DNA of 64,000 bases from Aeoliella straminimaris (GTDB lineage Bacteria; Planctomycetota; Planctomycetia; Pirellulales; Lacipirellulaceae). Positions 43,661 through 52,800 of the stretch are shown piece by piece. A program made the position numbers and the translations under genes. The notes under the pieces were generated by a model. It had not been told where the DNA came from, made no database searches, and worked only from the letters and a program-made list of their open reading frames with translations. The first letter of the stretch is position 1, and each line of letters starts with the position of its first letter. The DNA lies in NCBI RefSeq assembly GCF_024054565.1, contig NZ_JAMXLR010000077.1, positions 271,083 to 335,082 on the forward strand, in the 5' to 3' direction.

Positions 43661-46018
43661 TCAGAGCTTGGTTGCCCGCAGTCGCAAGGCGTTGCCGATC
43701 ACCGAGACGCTGCTGAGGCTCATCGCGGCCGCGGCGATCATGGGGCTCAGCAGCCAGCCGAACACCGGGTACAGCACACCGGCGGCGATGGGGATGCCCA
43801 GGGCGTTGTAGCCGAAAGCGAAGGCCAGATTTTGACGAATGTTACTCATCGTGGCGCGGCTCAGGGCCGTGGCCTTTACGACGCCGCGCAAGTCGCCGCC
43901 TACCAGCGTGACGCCGGCCGACTCGATGGCAACGTCGCTGCCGGTGCCCATGGCGACGCCCACGTCGGCTGCCGCCAGGGCAGGGGCGTCGTTGATACCA
44001 TCGCCGGCCATGGCTACCACGCGGCCCTGGTTGCGAAGCTGTTCGACGAAGTCGTGTTTTTCCTCGGGCGACACGCCCGCGTGGTACTCGTCGATGTTCA
44101 GTTTCTCGGCCACCGCTTTGGCAGTCGCCTCGGCGTCGCCAGTGAGCATGACAAGCTTGAGCCCCAGGTCGTGAATCCGCTCGATCACCTGTGGTGTGGA
44201 CTCCTTGATGGGATCGGAAATGGCCACCATACCGAGCAGCTGTTGATCGCGGGCAACGTACACCACGGTGCGGCCTTCGCTTTGCAGGTTGTGACTCTGC
44301 TGAGTGGCGTCCGGCGAGAGGTCGACTCCGCTATCGGTCATGAAGCCAGGTTTGCCCACCCGGATGCGAGCTCCGTCGACCGTGGACTCCACGCCACCTC
44401 CGGTGGTGCTGCTGAAGTCGCTGGACTTAGGCAGGTCGAGTTCGCGGTCATTCGCCGCGTCGACGATCGATCGCGCGAGTGGGTGCTCGCTGCTTTGTTC
44501 GACGGCGGCCGCCAGGGCAAGCAACTGGTCTTCGCTGGTGTCGCCGGCCGAAAGCACTTCGGTGACGCGCGGCTTGCCTTCGGTGAGCGTACCGGTTTTG
44601 TCGACCACCACGGTGTCGACGCGTTCCATGGTCTCCAGTACCTGGGCGTCCTTGATCAACACGCCTTCGCGAGCGCCGCGACCAACGCCTACCATGATCG
44701 ACATCGGCGTGGCCAGGCCCAGCGCGCAGGGGCAGGCGATGATCAGTACCGAGATGGCCGCGAGCAGGGCGTGGGCGAACCGTGGCGCGGGACCGATGGT
44801 GGCCCAGACCGCGAACGCGATGATGGCCGATACGATCACGGCCGGCACAAACCAGGCGGCCACGACGTCGACCAGACGTTGGATCGGTGCGCGGCTCCGC
44901 TGTGCGGCCGCCACCATGTCGACAATGCGACTGAGCACCGTTTCGGAGCCGACTTGTTGGGCCTCGATCACCAGCGTACCAGTCTGGTTGAGCGTGCCGG
45001 CCACGACCTTATCGCCTTGCTGTTTCTCGACCGGCAGAGGCTCGCCGGTGAGCATCGACTCGTCCACCGAACTGCTGCCTTCGTGCACCACGCCGTCGAC
45101 GGGCATCTTCTCGCCGGGGCGGACCCGCAGTCGATCGCCTTTATGCACCTGGTCGAGCGCAACGTCCTGCTCGCCGGAATCGGTGATGCGATGAGCAATG
45201 TCGGGCGCCAGCTCCAGCAATGCGCGGATTGCGCCGCTGGTTCGTTTGCGGGCGCGGAGTTCGAGCACCTGGCCCAACAGCACGAGCGTGATGATCACGG
45301 CGGCCGCTTCGAAGTAGAGCGGCGCCCGACCGTCTTCGTAGAAGGCCTTGGGAATCCAGCTTGGCAGCAATACGGAGAACAAGCTGAACACGTAAGCGGT
45401 GAGCGTGCCAATGGCGATTAGCGTAAACATGTTGGGGCTGCGATGGACGATGGATTGCCAGCCCCGTACCAGCAGAGGCCATCCGCACCACCACACCACC
45501 GGCGTGGCGAGCACCAGTTGCAGCCAGCCGCCAACGGTAGGAGATAGCCAATCGTGGATCGGCAGCCCGATCATTGGTCCCATGGTGAGCACCAACAGCG
45601 GCGCGCTCAGCGCTACGCCGACCCAGAACCTGCGAGTCATATCGGCTTCGGCGCCATCGTCCTGGTCGTCGAGCGAGACGCTCTTCGGTTCGAGGTCCAT
45701 GCCACACTTGGGACAACTGCCGGGGCCCACCTGCTCGATCTCCGGATGCATGGGGCAAGTGTAGATCCGCTGATCGGCCGCATCCGGCTGGTTGGTCGCA
45801 TGATGATCGTGGTGGTGCTCCGCCGCGCGGTGGTCGTGCGAATGGTGGCAATGCGAGTCGTGCTGCGGGGGTGTCGCCTCACTCGATTCCCGCGAGGCGA
45901 CAAACTTTGACTTGCAGCCGTCGCTGCAGAAGTAGAAGGTCTCCGCACCATCGGCGTAAGAGATCGCCGTCGCGGGATCGACGCGCATGCCGCACACAGG
46001 ATCGGTGACTTCGTCCAC
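43661..46018 (-). CDS. Copper-translocating P1B-type ATPase with YHS domain
   Basis: 785 residues from a GTG at 46018, preceded by GAGGA; this start places the YHS domain (DPVCGM.V and CSDGCKSKF) directly at the N-terminus. A His-rich region (HHSHDHRAAEHHHDHH) and a heavy-metal-binding domain (YTCPMHPEIEQVGPGSCPKCGM) follow; no classic HMA domain is present. The ATPase core has eight helices, the metal-transport motif CPC (about 428-430), the phosphorylated Asp473 in DKTGTLTEGKP, the HP motif SEHPLA and the GDGINDAPALA motif. It exports Cu(I), or possibly Ag, from the cytoplasm. It diverges from the PEP-CTERM gene over 188 bases; no copper regulator is adjacent. Confidence 0.93.
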   Translation of the reverse strand: MDEVTDPVCGMRVDPATAISYADGAETFYFCSDGCKSKFVASRESSEATPPQHDSHCHHSHDHRAAEHHHDHHATNQPDAADQRIYTCPMHPEIEQVGPGSCPKCGMDLEPKSVSLDDQDDGAEADMTRRFWVGVALSAPLLVLTMGPMIGLPIHDWLSPTVGGWLQLVLATPVVWWCGWPLLVRGWQSIVHRSPNMFTLIAIGTLTAYVFSLFSVLLPSWIPKAFYEDGRAPLYFEAAAVIITLVLLGQVLELRARKRTSGAIRALLELAPDIAHRITDSGEQDVALDQVHKGDRLRVRPGEKMPVDGVVHEGSSSVDESMLTGEPLPVEKQQGDKVVAGTLNQTGTLVIEAQQVGSETVLSRIVDMVAAAQRSRAPIQRLVDVVAAWFVPAVIVSAIIAFAVWATIGPAPRFAHALLAAISVLIIACPCALGLATPMSIMVGVGRGAREGVLIKDAQVLETMERVDTVVVDKTGTLTEGKPRVTEVLSAGDTSEDQLLALAAAVEQSSEHPLARSIVDAANDRELDLPKSSDFSSTTGGGVESTVDGARIRVGKPGFMTDSGVDLSPDATQQSHNLQSEGRTVVYVARDQQLLGMVAISDPIKESTPQVIERIHDLGLKLVMLTGDAEATAKAVAEKLNIDEYHAGVSPEEKHDFVEQLRNQGRVVAMAGDGINDAPALAAADVGVAMGTGSDVAIESAGVTLVGGDLRGVVKATALSRATMSNIRQNLAFAFGYNALGIPIAAGVLYPVFGWLLSPMIAAAAMSLSSVSVIGNALRLRATKL

Positions 46019-46206
46019 GATAGTCCTCGGTTGGGGGTGCGATTGGGGAAGACGATTATAACAAGTGCAAATATGACGCCAGCCGGGGGGAGCTAGTGAT
46101 GTGGGGTTTCGGTTACGCCACCAGACTTCGCCTGTTCGCCGTCGAGGGTCCGTGATAGCCTGAGCAGGTGCCCCGAACCGAGAACCGATTTTTATGAGCG
46201 ACTGCC

Positions 46207-47136
46207 GTGCCACGTAAACTTGCCATCCTTGCGATACTGTTGTGCTTGTCGAGTTCGGCTTCTGCGAGCAAGGTCGAGATTGTCGTGTCGGGTAGTGTGG
46301 AGTTTAACCAGATTCGAGCGAGTGACTCATCGTTGGGCCTGGCGGTCGAAGGTGACCCGGTAGAGATCCGCTTTTACGTAGACTCCGAGTCGTTTACCGA
46401 CAGTGCGAGCATTCCGACGCGGGGCTATCCCATCCAGCCGGACACCTTCCGGTTCACAGCGGGGGCGTACTCTGCTGGGCTACGGGCTGTAGAGCCATCG
46501 GCAGCGGCGCCACTGTGGGGGATTCGCAACGACGATCCAGCCGTGGATGGGTTCTTCCTGTCGGACGACGTCAGCTTTCCGCTCGGGGTGGCGACCGACC
46601 AGGACGGCAGATTTGGTCCGTTTCGTACCGCGTTTAGCGTGACGTACGGACCGCTGGCCCTGCCGTCGCTGGATGTGTTGGATGCCGTGGGCAACTACGA
46701 CCTCACGGGCCTGCAGGTGTTCGACTTTGCCATCATGGATGGATCGAACTACGCGCTGGGGGCGGTCTTCGAGCGGCTGACCATCGGCCCGGCGGTGCAG
46801 ACGCTGCCCGGCGATTTTAACGACGACGGGTCGGTGGACATCGCCGATTATGTTGTATGGCGCAACCTGTTGGGCGCCGCGGAATCGGCTTTGCCCAGCG
46901 GCAGCACAACGGACGATTCGGAAGTGATCGACCTGGGCGAGTACACGATTTGGAAGTCCAACTTTGCCGCCCCGGGCAGTTCGATAGCCAGTGCAGCAGA
47001 CGCCGCCGTACCCGAGCCAAGTTCGGTTGTGACGAGCCTGATGCTGGTGCTGGGTGGCTTCGCCATACGTAACTACCTCCGCACTCTCCAGCCAACGTTG
47101 CAGCAACCGCAACAGGCAGCAGTGAGTACCTCATGA
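46207..47136 (+). CDS. Secreted PEP-CTERM protein with dockerin-like repeat
   Basis: 309 residues using a GTG start; the signal peptide LAILAILLCLSSSASA is clear. The body is a beta-rich domain (VEIVVSGSVEFNQI, EIRFYVDSESF, LTGLQVFDFAIMDGSNY) of the kind seen in many exported PEP-CTERM proteins and not assigned to a function. Then comes a dockerin-like calcium loop (GDFNDDGSVDIADYVVW) with a second, weaker half, and the tail VPEPSSVVTSLMLVLGGFAI with a basic end, the exosortase sorting signal. It would be anchored or released at the outer surface. It diverges from the copper ATPase. Confidence 0.85.
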   Translation: MPRKLAILAILLCLSSSASASKVEIVVSGSVEFNQIRASDSSLGLAVEGDPVEIRFYVDSESFTDSASIPTRGYPIQPDTFRFTAGAYSAGLRAVEPSAAAPLWGIRNDDPAVDGFFLSDDVSFPLGVATDQDGRFGPFRTAFSVTYGPLALPSLDVLDAVGNYDLTGLQVFDFAIMDGSNYALGAVFERLTIGPAVQTLPGDFNDDGSVDIADYVVWRNLLGAAESALPSGSTTDDSEVIDLGEYTIWKSNFAAPGSSIASAADAAVPEPSSVVTSLMLVLGGFAIRNYLRTLQPTLQQPQQAAVSTS

Positions 47137-47168
47137 TATGGCAAGCCATCTCGCTGCTATTCCGTCGG

Positions 47169-47642
47169 CTATTCGATCACGCGCCGTCGCGCCGACTTCA
47201 GATGTTCGTTGAGCAAGTTCAACTGCTCGACGGTCGCCGTCTTGGCGGTCTGAAAGTCGCCTTCCTCCAACTTGGCAGCAGTGAGCGTCGACCACATCGA
47301 TTTGCGTGCAGTGGCCAGCAGCAGGAGCGCTTCGAGTTCCAGCACCCGCGATAGATCGGTGTAATGCAGCAAGCTGCCGTTGAATTTGAACCGGCCGAGT
47401 TTCTCGGCCATCCAACTGCCGGCTTGTTTCAATCGGCTGGGGTGGCCTGCCATGGTAGCCAGCAATCGCCGCACCCCTTGTTGTTGCAGGTCGAGCGTTT
47501 CCAGGTAGTCGGACAGGAACGACGAGAGCGGCGTCTCGCGATTCTCCCGCCGGACGCGCCGTGCTAGTTCCGCCTCGCCCACCATCAGCGCCAGGTGGTC
47601 GCCAAGATAGATCTTCAAGTTACTCCGGCAGGATTTGGTCAT
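47169..47642 (-). CDS. Hypothetical helical protein
   Basis: 157 residues, almost wholly alpha-helical by sequence, with no signal peptide or membrane helix. Repeated pattern: LKIYLGDHLALMVGEAELARR, then FLSDYLETLDLQQQGVRRLLATM, then LLHYTDLSRVLELEALLLLATARK. This looks like a four-helix bundle in the style of ferritin-like or regulator proteins, but I can see no metal-binding Glu/His pattern. It lies 54 bases downstream of the glycosylase gene on the same strand and may be transcribed with it; the link is not functional evidence. Confidence 0.7.
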   Translation of the reverse strand: MTKSCRSNLKIYLGDHLALMVGEAELARRVRRENRETPLSSFLSDYLETLDLQQQGVRRLLATMAGHPSRLKQAGSWMAEKLGRFKFNGSLLHYTDLSRVLELEALLLLATARKSMWSTLTAAKLEEGDFQTAKTATVEQLNLLNEHLKSARRRVIE

Positions 47643-47696
47643 GGCATCTACTTTCCAATTAACGGAGGTACCATGGAAGCAGGCAAGGACGCGGTG

Positions 47697-48527
47697 TCAC
47701 GCCTGGTCGTGCTCCTCGGCTTGCGGCTGTGTCGAACCGTCGGCAGGTGGCTGGCAGGAACTACACCAATAGGTCGTGCGGCCCAGGTCGCCTTGGCGGC
47801 GTAAGCGAATGTTGGTGCCACACAAGTAGCAGGGCTCGCCCCGCCGGCCATACACCCATAGCTTACCGCCATCGCCAGCGAAGCGGGTGGTGCGTGTGGG
47901 GCCTTGCAGATTGTGTTGCATCAGGTCGCGTGCCAGATCGAGCAGGTCGGCCAAGGCCAGGTCATCGAGTTGGGCTACTGGGGCGAAGGGGTCGATGTTC
48001 TGCAGGAACAGCAATTCCGACTTATAGATGTTGCCGATACCGCAGCATAGTGTCTGGTTCATCACCGCTTCGCCAATTGGCGCGTGGTTCTGGGTGCGAA
48101 ATCGGGCGATCACTTCTTCCACGTCCAGTTGCTCGCCGAGCAGGTCGGGGCCCAGGCGAGAGAGATGTGGATGGCGTCTCAGTTGTGTGGGCGAGAGCAA
48201 TTCCAGCACATTAGGATTGAAGAACACAACGGCAAGTTGATCGGTCTCGAGCACCAAGGCGGCGCGGCGCGCGGGCTTGAGCCAGCGCTCGCCATGGGGA
48301 TAGAGATGCCAGGAGCCAGTCATGCCACTGTGCCCATGCACGACGCGCGCGTCGTCCAGGTGAAGTAGCAGGTGCTTGCCGCGTGCCTCGATAGCGGTAA
48401 CTTCGCGGTCTACTAGCGAGGCAAACTCGAGCCAGTCGCTCCACCCGTCGGCGGCCAGAATCTTCTTGCCGACCAACCAGGGCCGCAACGTGATGGCGGT
48501 GCGATGGATGGTGTCGCCTTCGGGCAT
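47697..48527 (-). CDS. nei: Nei/Fpg-family DNA glycosylase (endonuclease VIII-like)
   Basis: 276 residues. It begins MPEGDTIHRTA: after removal of Met, Pro2 is the catalytic base and Glu3 its partner, as in Fpg/Nei enzymes; the TIH start is typical of Nei-like rather than Fpg proteins. Other motifs are the Lys of the core (EARGKHLLLHLDDARVVHGHSGMTGSW), the helix-two-turn-helix segment GIGNIYKSELLF and a C-terminal zinc finger (CYLC, then CSSC). It excises oxidised bases and cuts the DNA strand. It is followed by a helical hypothetical protein. Confidence 0.92.
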   Translation of the reverse strand: MPEGDTIHRTAITLRPWLVGKKILAADGWSDWLEFASLVDREVTAIEARGKHLLLHLDDARVVHGHSGMTGSWHLYPHGERWLKPARRAALVLETDQLAVVFFNPNVLELLSPTQLRRHPHLSRLGPDLLGEQLDVEEVIARFRTQNHAPIGEAVMNQTLCCGIGNIYKSELLFLQNIDPFAPVAQLDDLALADLLDLARDLMQHNLQGPTRTTRFAGDGGKLWVYGRRGEPCYLCGTNIRLRRQGDLGRTTYWCSSCQPPADGSTQPQAEEHDQA

Positions 48528-49149
48528 AGGGCGAACCTGCGGATGGGTGCATGGTTGACCGTGCGCGATTCCGCCATTTAGGTTGCGAAACGCCGCGCTA
48601 CTGCCCCCATGATTACTTGCGGCACACCGTCCGCAAGAGGGTGGCGGTGAGAAGAAGAAAAGCGAACAAAAGCAGCCCCGGGCTTCGGTAAACCGGAAGA
48701 ACTATTTCATCTTCGGCAGGAACCGGAGGCCTCGAGGCTACTCATGAAACTCGAAGTTGGGGTGAAACCACCAAGATTTAACCAATCGATTGGTGTTAAT
48801 TTAACTCGTTTCTTGCTAGATTTTGCAAAGCCCAGCCGGGAGTCCTGGCCCCCCTGCGGTTATCCCAGGACTTCCCAGGCCAGGCAATCTGCAGTGTTGT
48901 ACTAGTCTTTAGGCCGAAAAGTTTCATTCGGCAATGTAGTGATTTTCTTGGTTGCCAATATTGGAAGCGGTGTAAGAGCCCTACTTCTGCGGCGGGACTA
49001 CTGATATCTTTGTCGTCCACACGCTACTGTGAGTCAATGAACGCAAGATGAACGAAAGGTACGGGGAGAGGCAACAACGCTCCCACTTCCATTCATCAAC
49101 TCGTTCAAAGAAAGGGATCTTGTCGCGCAGTTTGGGGGGCGCAAACACG
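48528..49149. other. Intergenic region
   Basis: No gene is supportable. It contains a perfect 14-base palindrome (ACCAATCGATTGGT at 48781-48794) and a hairpin with 8-bp stem (AGTCCTGG with CCAGGACT, 48841-48872). The second half is AT-richer and holds the upstream region of the XRE-family gene. Confidence 0.4.
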
Positions 49150-49869
49150 ATGGCATGGAAACAGCAGCCGGCTGGCCGTTCGTTGCGGTGCAATGGGGAG
49201 ATACTTCGATACCACCGTGAGCACCATGGATGGACCCAGGCTCAGCTTGCCAGACGGGCCGGGTACTCTGCCCGGGTCATTGCCAAGGCGGAGGGCGATG
49301 GCACCCTGAGACCCGATACCATTGAGCACTTGGCTGATGCGCTGAGTACATCCGTCCATCCGGTCTATCCCGAAGACCTGGTAGCAGTGCCCAAGGCCAT
49401 CGCTCGGCAGATTATCGAGAACTACGCTCGGTACGAAGCGGATTGTGCTCGGTACTGTCAGGAGCTAATTGCCGACGACATCGAGCTGGTCGTCCCCGGT
49501 GACCCCAGCGTACTCCCGTTTTGCGGCACTTATAGCGGCCGCGAAGGGTTCGACCAGTTCTGGCGCAACTTCTTCGCTGTCATGGAGCGACACGACAAAG
49601 AACTGGTTCTCCGCACCATGCGCGTGTTTGCCGAAGGTAATCATGTGGTGTTGTTCCTGCGCGAGTGTGGTTCGTTCGCCGGATCGTCTACTCATCACAC
49701 GACGCCCATCGCCTTGTTGTTGGAGTTTGAACGAGGGAAGGTTAAGCGAATGGAAGACCACTTCAATGCAGTGGTGGCCGAAGAGCGAGTCCGTGAGTTG
49801 TTGGTCGACTCGCAGGAGGCCCGAGACGCATTGCGGAATGCCCTGGACGACCCGCAGAACGGTGACTAA
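49150..49869 (+). CDS. XRE-family regulator fused to a SnoaL/NTF2-like domain
   Basis: 239 residues from the ATG at 49150; the longer frame runs back into non-coding sequence. Residues about 15-65 form an XRE/Cro helix-turn-helix: LRCNGEILRYHREHHGWTQA, QLARRAGYSARVIAKAEG. The C-terminal part is a SnoaL/ketosteroid-isomerase-like alpha+beta domain, seen in FCGTYSGREGFDQFWRNFFA and LVLRTMRVFAEGNHVVLFL. Such domains bind small hydrophobic ligands, so it could be a ligand-sensing regulator. Its last four bases overlap the end of the lhr gene on the other strand. Confidence 0.82.
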   Translation: MAWKQQPAGRSLRCNGEILRYHREHHGWTQAQLARRAGYSARVIAKAEGDGTLRPDTIEHLADALSTSVHPVYPEDLVAVPKAIARQIIENYARYEADCARYCQELIADDIELVVPGDPSVLPFCGTYSGREGFDQFWRNFFAVMERHDKELVLRTMRVFAEGNHVVLFLRECGSFAGSSTHHTTPIALLLEFERGKVKRMEDHFNAVVAEERVRELLVDSQEARDALRNALDDPQNGD

Positions 49870-52800
49870 CGCCGACGTCGTCTTGGCATGTGCTCGTTGG
49901 GATGATCGCGATACAAATAGCCGCGACTGGTGGGTTCGAAGCCCGCTTGGCGTAGTGGCTCGGCCAGCTCGCTTCCAGCGATTGGTTGGTTGTCCACTTT
50001 GCTGAGCATCACGGGCTCGCCGAAGCTTGCACAGTCGACCAGCGCCGCCACAATGGCCCGCACCGCGGTGGTGCGTTCCGGTTCGCCGAAGGGCAGTAGC
50101 GTCGTCAACTGCCCTCCGCTGCTGCTAAGGTGGCCGACAAGCTGTCCCTGATGGATGATGACTCGCGCTCCGGCCGTGCGACCGAGTCGTCCCGCCGCTT
50201 CGTCGCGCTGCGGCCAAGGGATAGCCGCTCCGTACGGATTGGCGGGATCGGTGGCAGCCAGCAACGTCGCGCGAGGTTCGCTCTCGGAGTCGTTTTTGCC
50301 AATGGGACGTCGCAGCAAGTCGTCGGCACCCGGCGCTGCGAACTGTGCGCCGCCAAGTCCTTCGACCAGGTAGCCGCGCCGCAGCTTGCCGGCTTCTTCC
50401 ATTTGCTTCAGCACCGGATAGATCGCGGCGAAGCCACCGGGCACAATCTCCTTGCTGACCGCGTTCTTGGTAAGCACGCCATGGCGGGCCACCAACTGCG
50501 ATGCCAACGCGAGTGATCGTTCGGTGGGCGAAGGCCAGTGGTCGCCGTGATGCGGCAACAGCGACCACCGTCCTTCGCTGCCAGGTAGTCGCGTGATGCG
50601 GCGGGATCGGAACGATCGACCACGGCGGCGTTCGCGCCGGCGAGTTTCGCTCCGCCCGGTGCGAGTTAGTGATCGCAACGGAGCAAGGGTGTCGTTGGTC
50701 ACCAGGCCGGCCCAGACCAATCGCCACACCGCATCGAGCACGTCCTGGGAGAAGGCTCCGGTGGTCCGCGTGAACTGGTCGAACAACAACGCCCCTCGCT
50801 CACGGAGCAATTCCAGCACCCGCGTGGCGAGCTCGTCTTCCGCCAGATCCGCCAGGTCGCCCACGGCCGGCGCAAGCAGCGGGTACTGGTCGGCGAGATA
50901 CAGGGCGATACGTCCGTCGCTGGTGCCGATTGACTCGATGCCCCGCCAAGTGACTTCGCCAGCGAGAAACAGCTCGTCGAGGTCGCCGGCCGTGTAGTCG
51001 CGAACCCGTGTTGGCAGAATGTCGCTTTCCAGCACACTCACCGGCAGTGGCGCTCCCTGCAGTTGTTCGATGGCATCGAGCAACGCGTCGAGTCCCGCAC
51101 GTGGTTCATCGAGCCCATGCCAGGTGGTGAGGAATCGCGCCAACGCGGCGGGGGGCACGGCCTCCACTTCCTTACGCAGCCGCGCCAGCGAACGCCGTTT
51201 GAGCGTCCGCAGCACCTCGGCGTCGCACCACTCGCGGCCCCGTCCGCCGGGTAAGAACTCGCCCTCAACCAGTCGGCCGCGCTCGGCCAGTCGCCGCAAG
51301 ACGGCGACCACCGGTGCTTCGCCCAAGCCAAACCGTGTGGCCACGTCGAAGGCGGTGAACGGCCCGTGGGTTCGCGCGTGGCGGGCCACCAGGTCGCCCA
51401 ATGGATCGTCGACCGATTCGAGGAACGCCTCGGGTAGGCCGGGCGGTGGGTTCGCGCCGAGCGCATCGCGCAACCGCGCGGCATCCTCCGCCGCCGCATA
51501 GTGATCGCCCGTCGATAGACGAATGGCAATCACTCGTCGGGCGGACGTCAACTCGTCGAGCCAGTGGTCGAGTTCCGCCAGGTAAGCTTCGTCGGTTCGT
51601 TGGCGAATCCCCTCGGCGGATAGTGGTCCCTGACGGAGCAACAGGTCGTGTACATCGTCGGGATGTTTGACGACCGGACGGTGCAATTGTTGGAGCTCAC
51701 GGTCCAGCTCGGCAAGCACCTCGACGTCGAACAGCTCCCGCAGGTCGGCCGAGCCTAGCAGTTCGCGGAGCTGTGCATGGTCGAGCGTCAGGGCCTGCGC
51801 GCGGCGTTCCGCCAGCGGCACGTCTCCTTCGTAAACGAAATTGCCCGTGTACGAAAACAGCAAGGCCGCAGCAAACGGCGAGGCGGCCGACGTCTCGACG
51901 CTGCGCACGGTGATCTCACGACGTTCGATCTCGCTCAGGATCTTTACCGCGCCGGGCAGATCGAACACATCTCGCATTACTTCGCGATAGGTTTCCAGCA
52001 GCAACGGAAACGCCGGGTAACGCGCGGCAACCGACAGCAAGTCGGCCGCGCGGCGGCGTTGTTGCCACAGCGGTGTGCGGCGGTCGGGGCGGCGGCGTGG
52101 CAGCAACAGACTGCGGGCAGCGTTTTCGCGGAACCTGGCGGCGAACAACGCCGTGGAGCCGACCTGCCGGGCCACTTCGTCCTCGATCTCGTCGCTGCGG
52201 GGCACAAACCAATCGGTGGGCGGCGCACCATCCGATTCGGGCAGGCGGAACACGATGCCGTCGTCGGCCCACATGAAGTCGACCTCGTCGATGCCTTCGC
52301 TCCGTAGCCGGGCAGCCACCGCCATGGCCCACGGCGCGTGCACCCGAGCACCGTACGGAGTGAGCACCACCACTCGCCAGTCGCCGATTTCGTCGAGGAA
52401 TGCCTCGACAACCACCGTGCGATCGCTCGGCACTTCGCCGGTGGCCTCGGTTTGATCGCCCAGGTAACGCAACAAGTTCACCGCCGCACGGCGATCGAGC
52501 GCGTGATCGGCCTGGAGTTGGGCGATGGCCTGCTCACTATTCATTTGCACCAATTGCCGTGCGAGCGAACCAATCGCTTTGCCAAACTCTAGCGGTCGCC
52601 CGGGACCTTCACCACGCCAGAACGGCATCCGTCCTGGCTCGCCCGGCGCGGGGACCACGATCACACGATCGCGGGTGATGTCGATCACCCTCCAGCTCGA
52701 TGCCCCCAACAGGAAGACGTCCCCCGGGTTAGTTTCGAACACCATCTCTTCGTCCAGCTCGCCGACGCGACTGCCGGTAGTGCCATCGTCGGATGCCAGG

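Noticed and set aside
49866..49869. Four-base overlap of XRE-type gene and lhr at their ends
   Set aside because: Convergent stop-codon overlaps of this size are common and need no special explanation.
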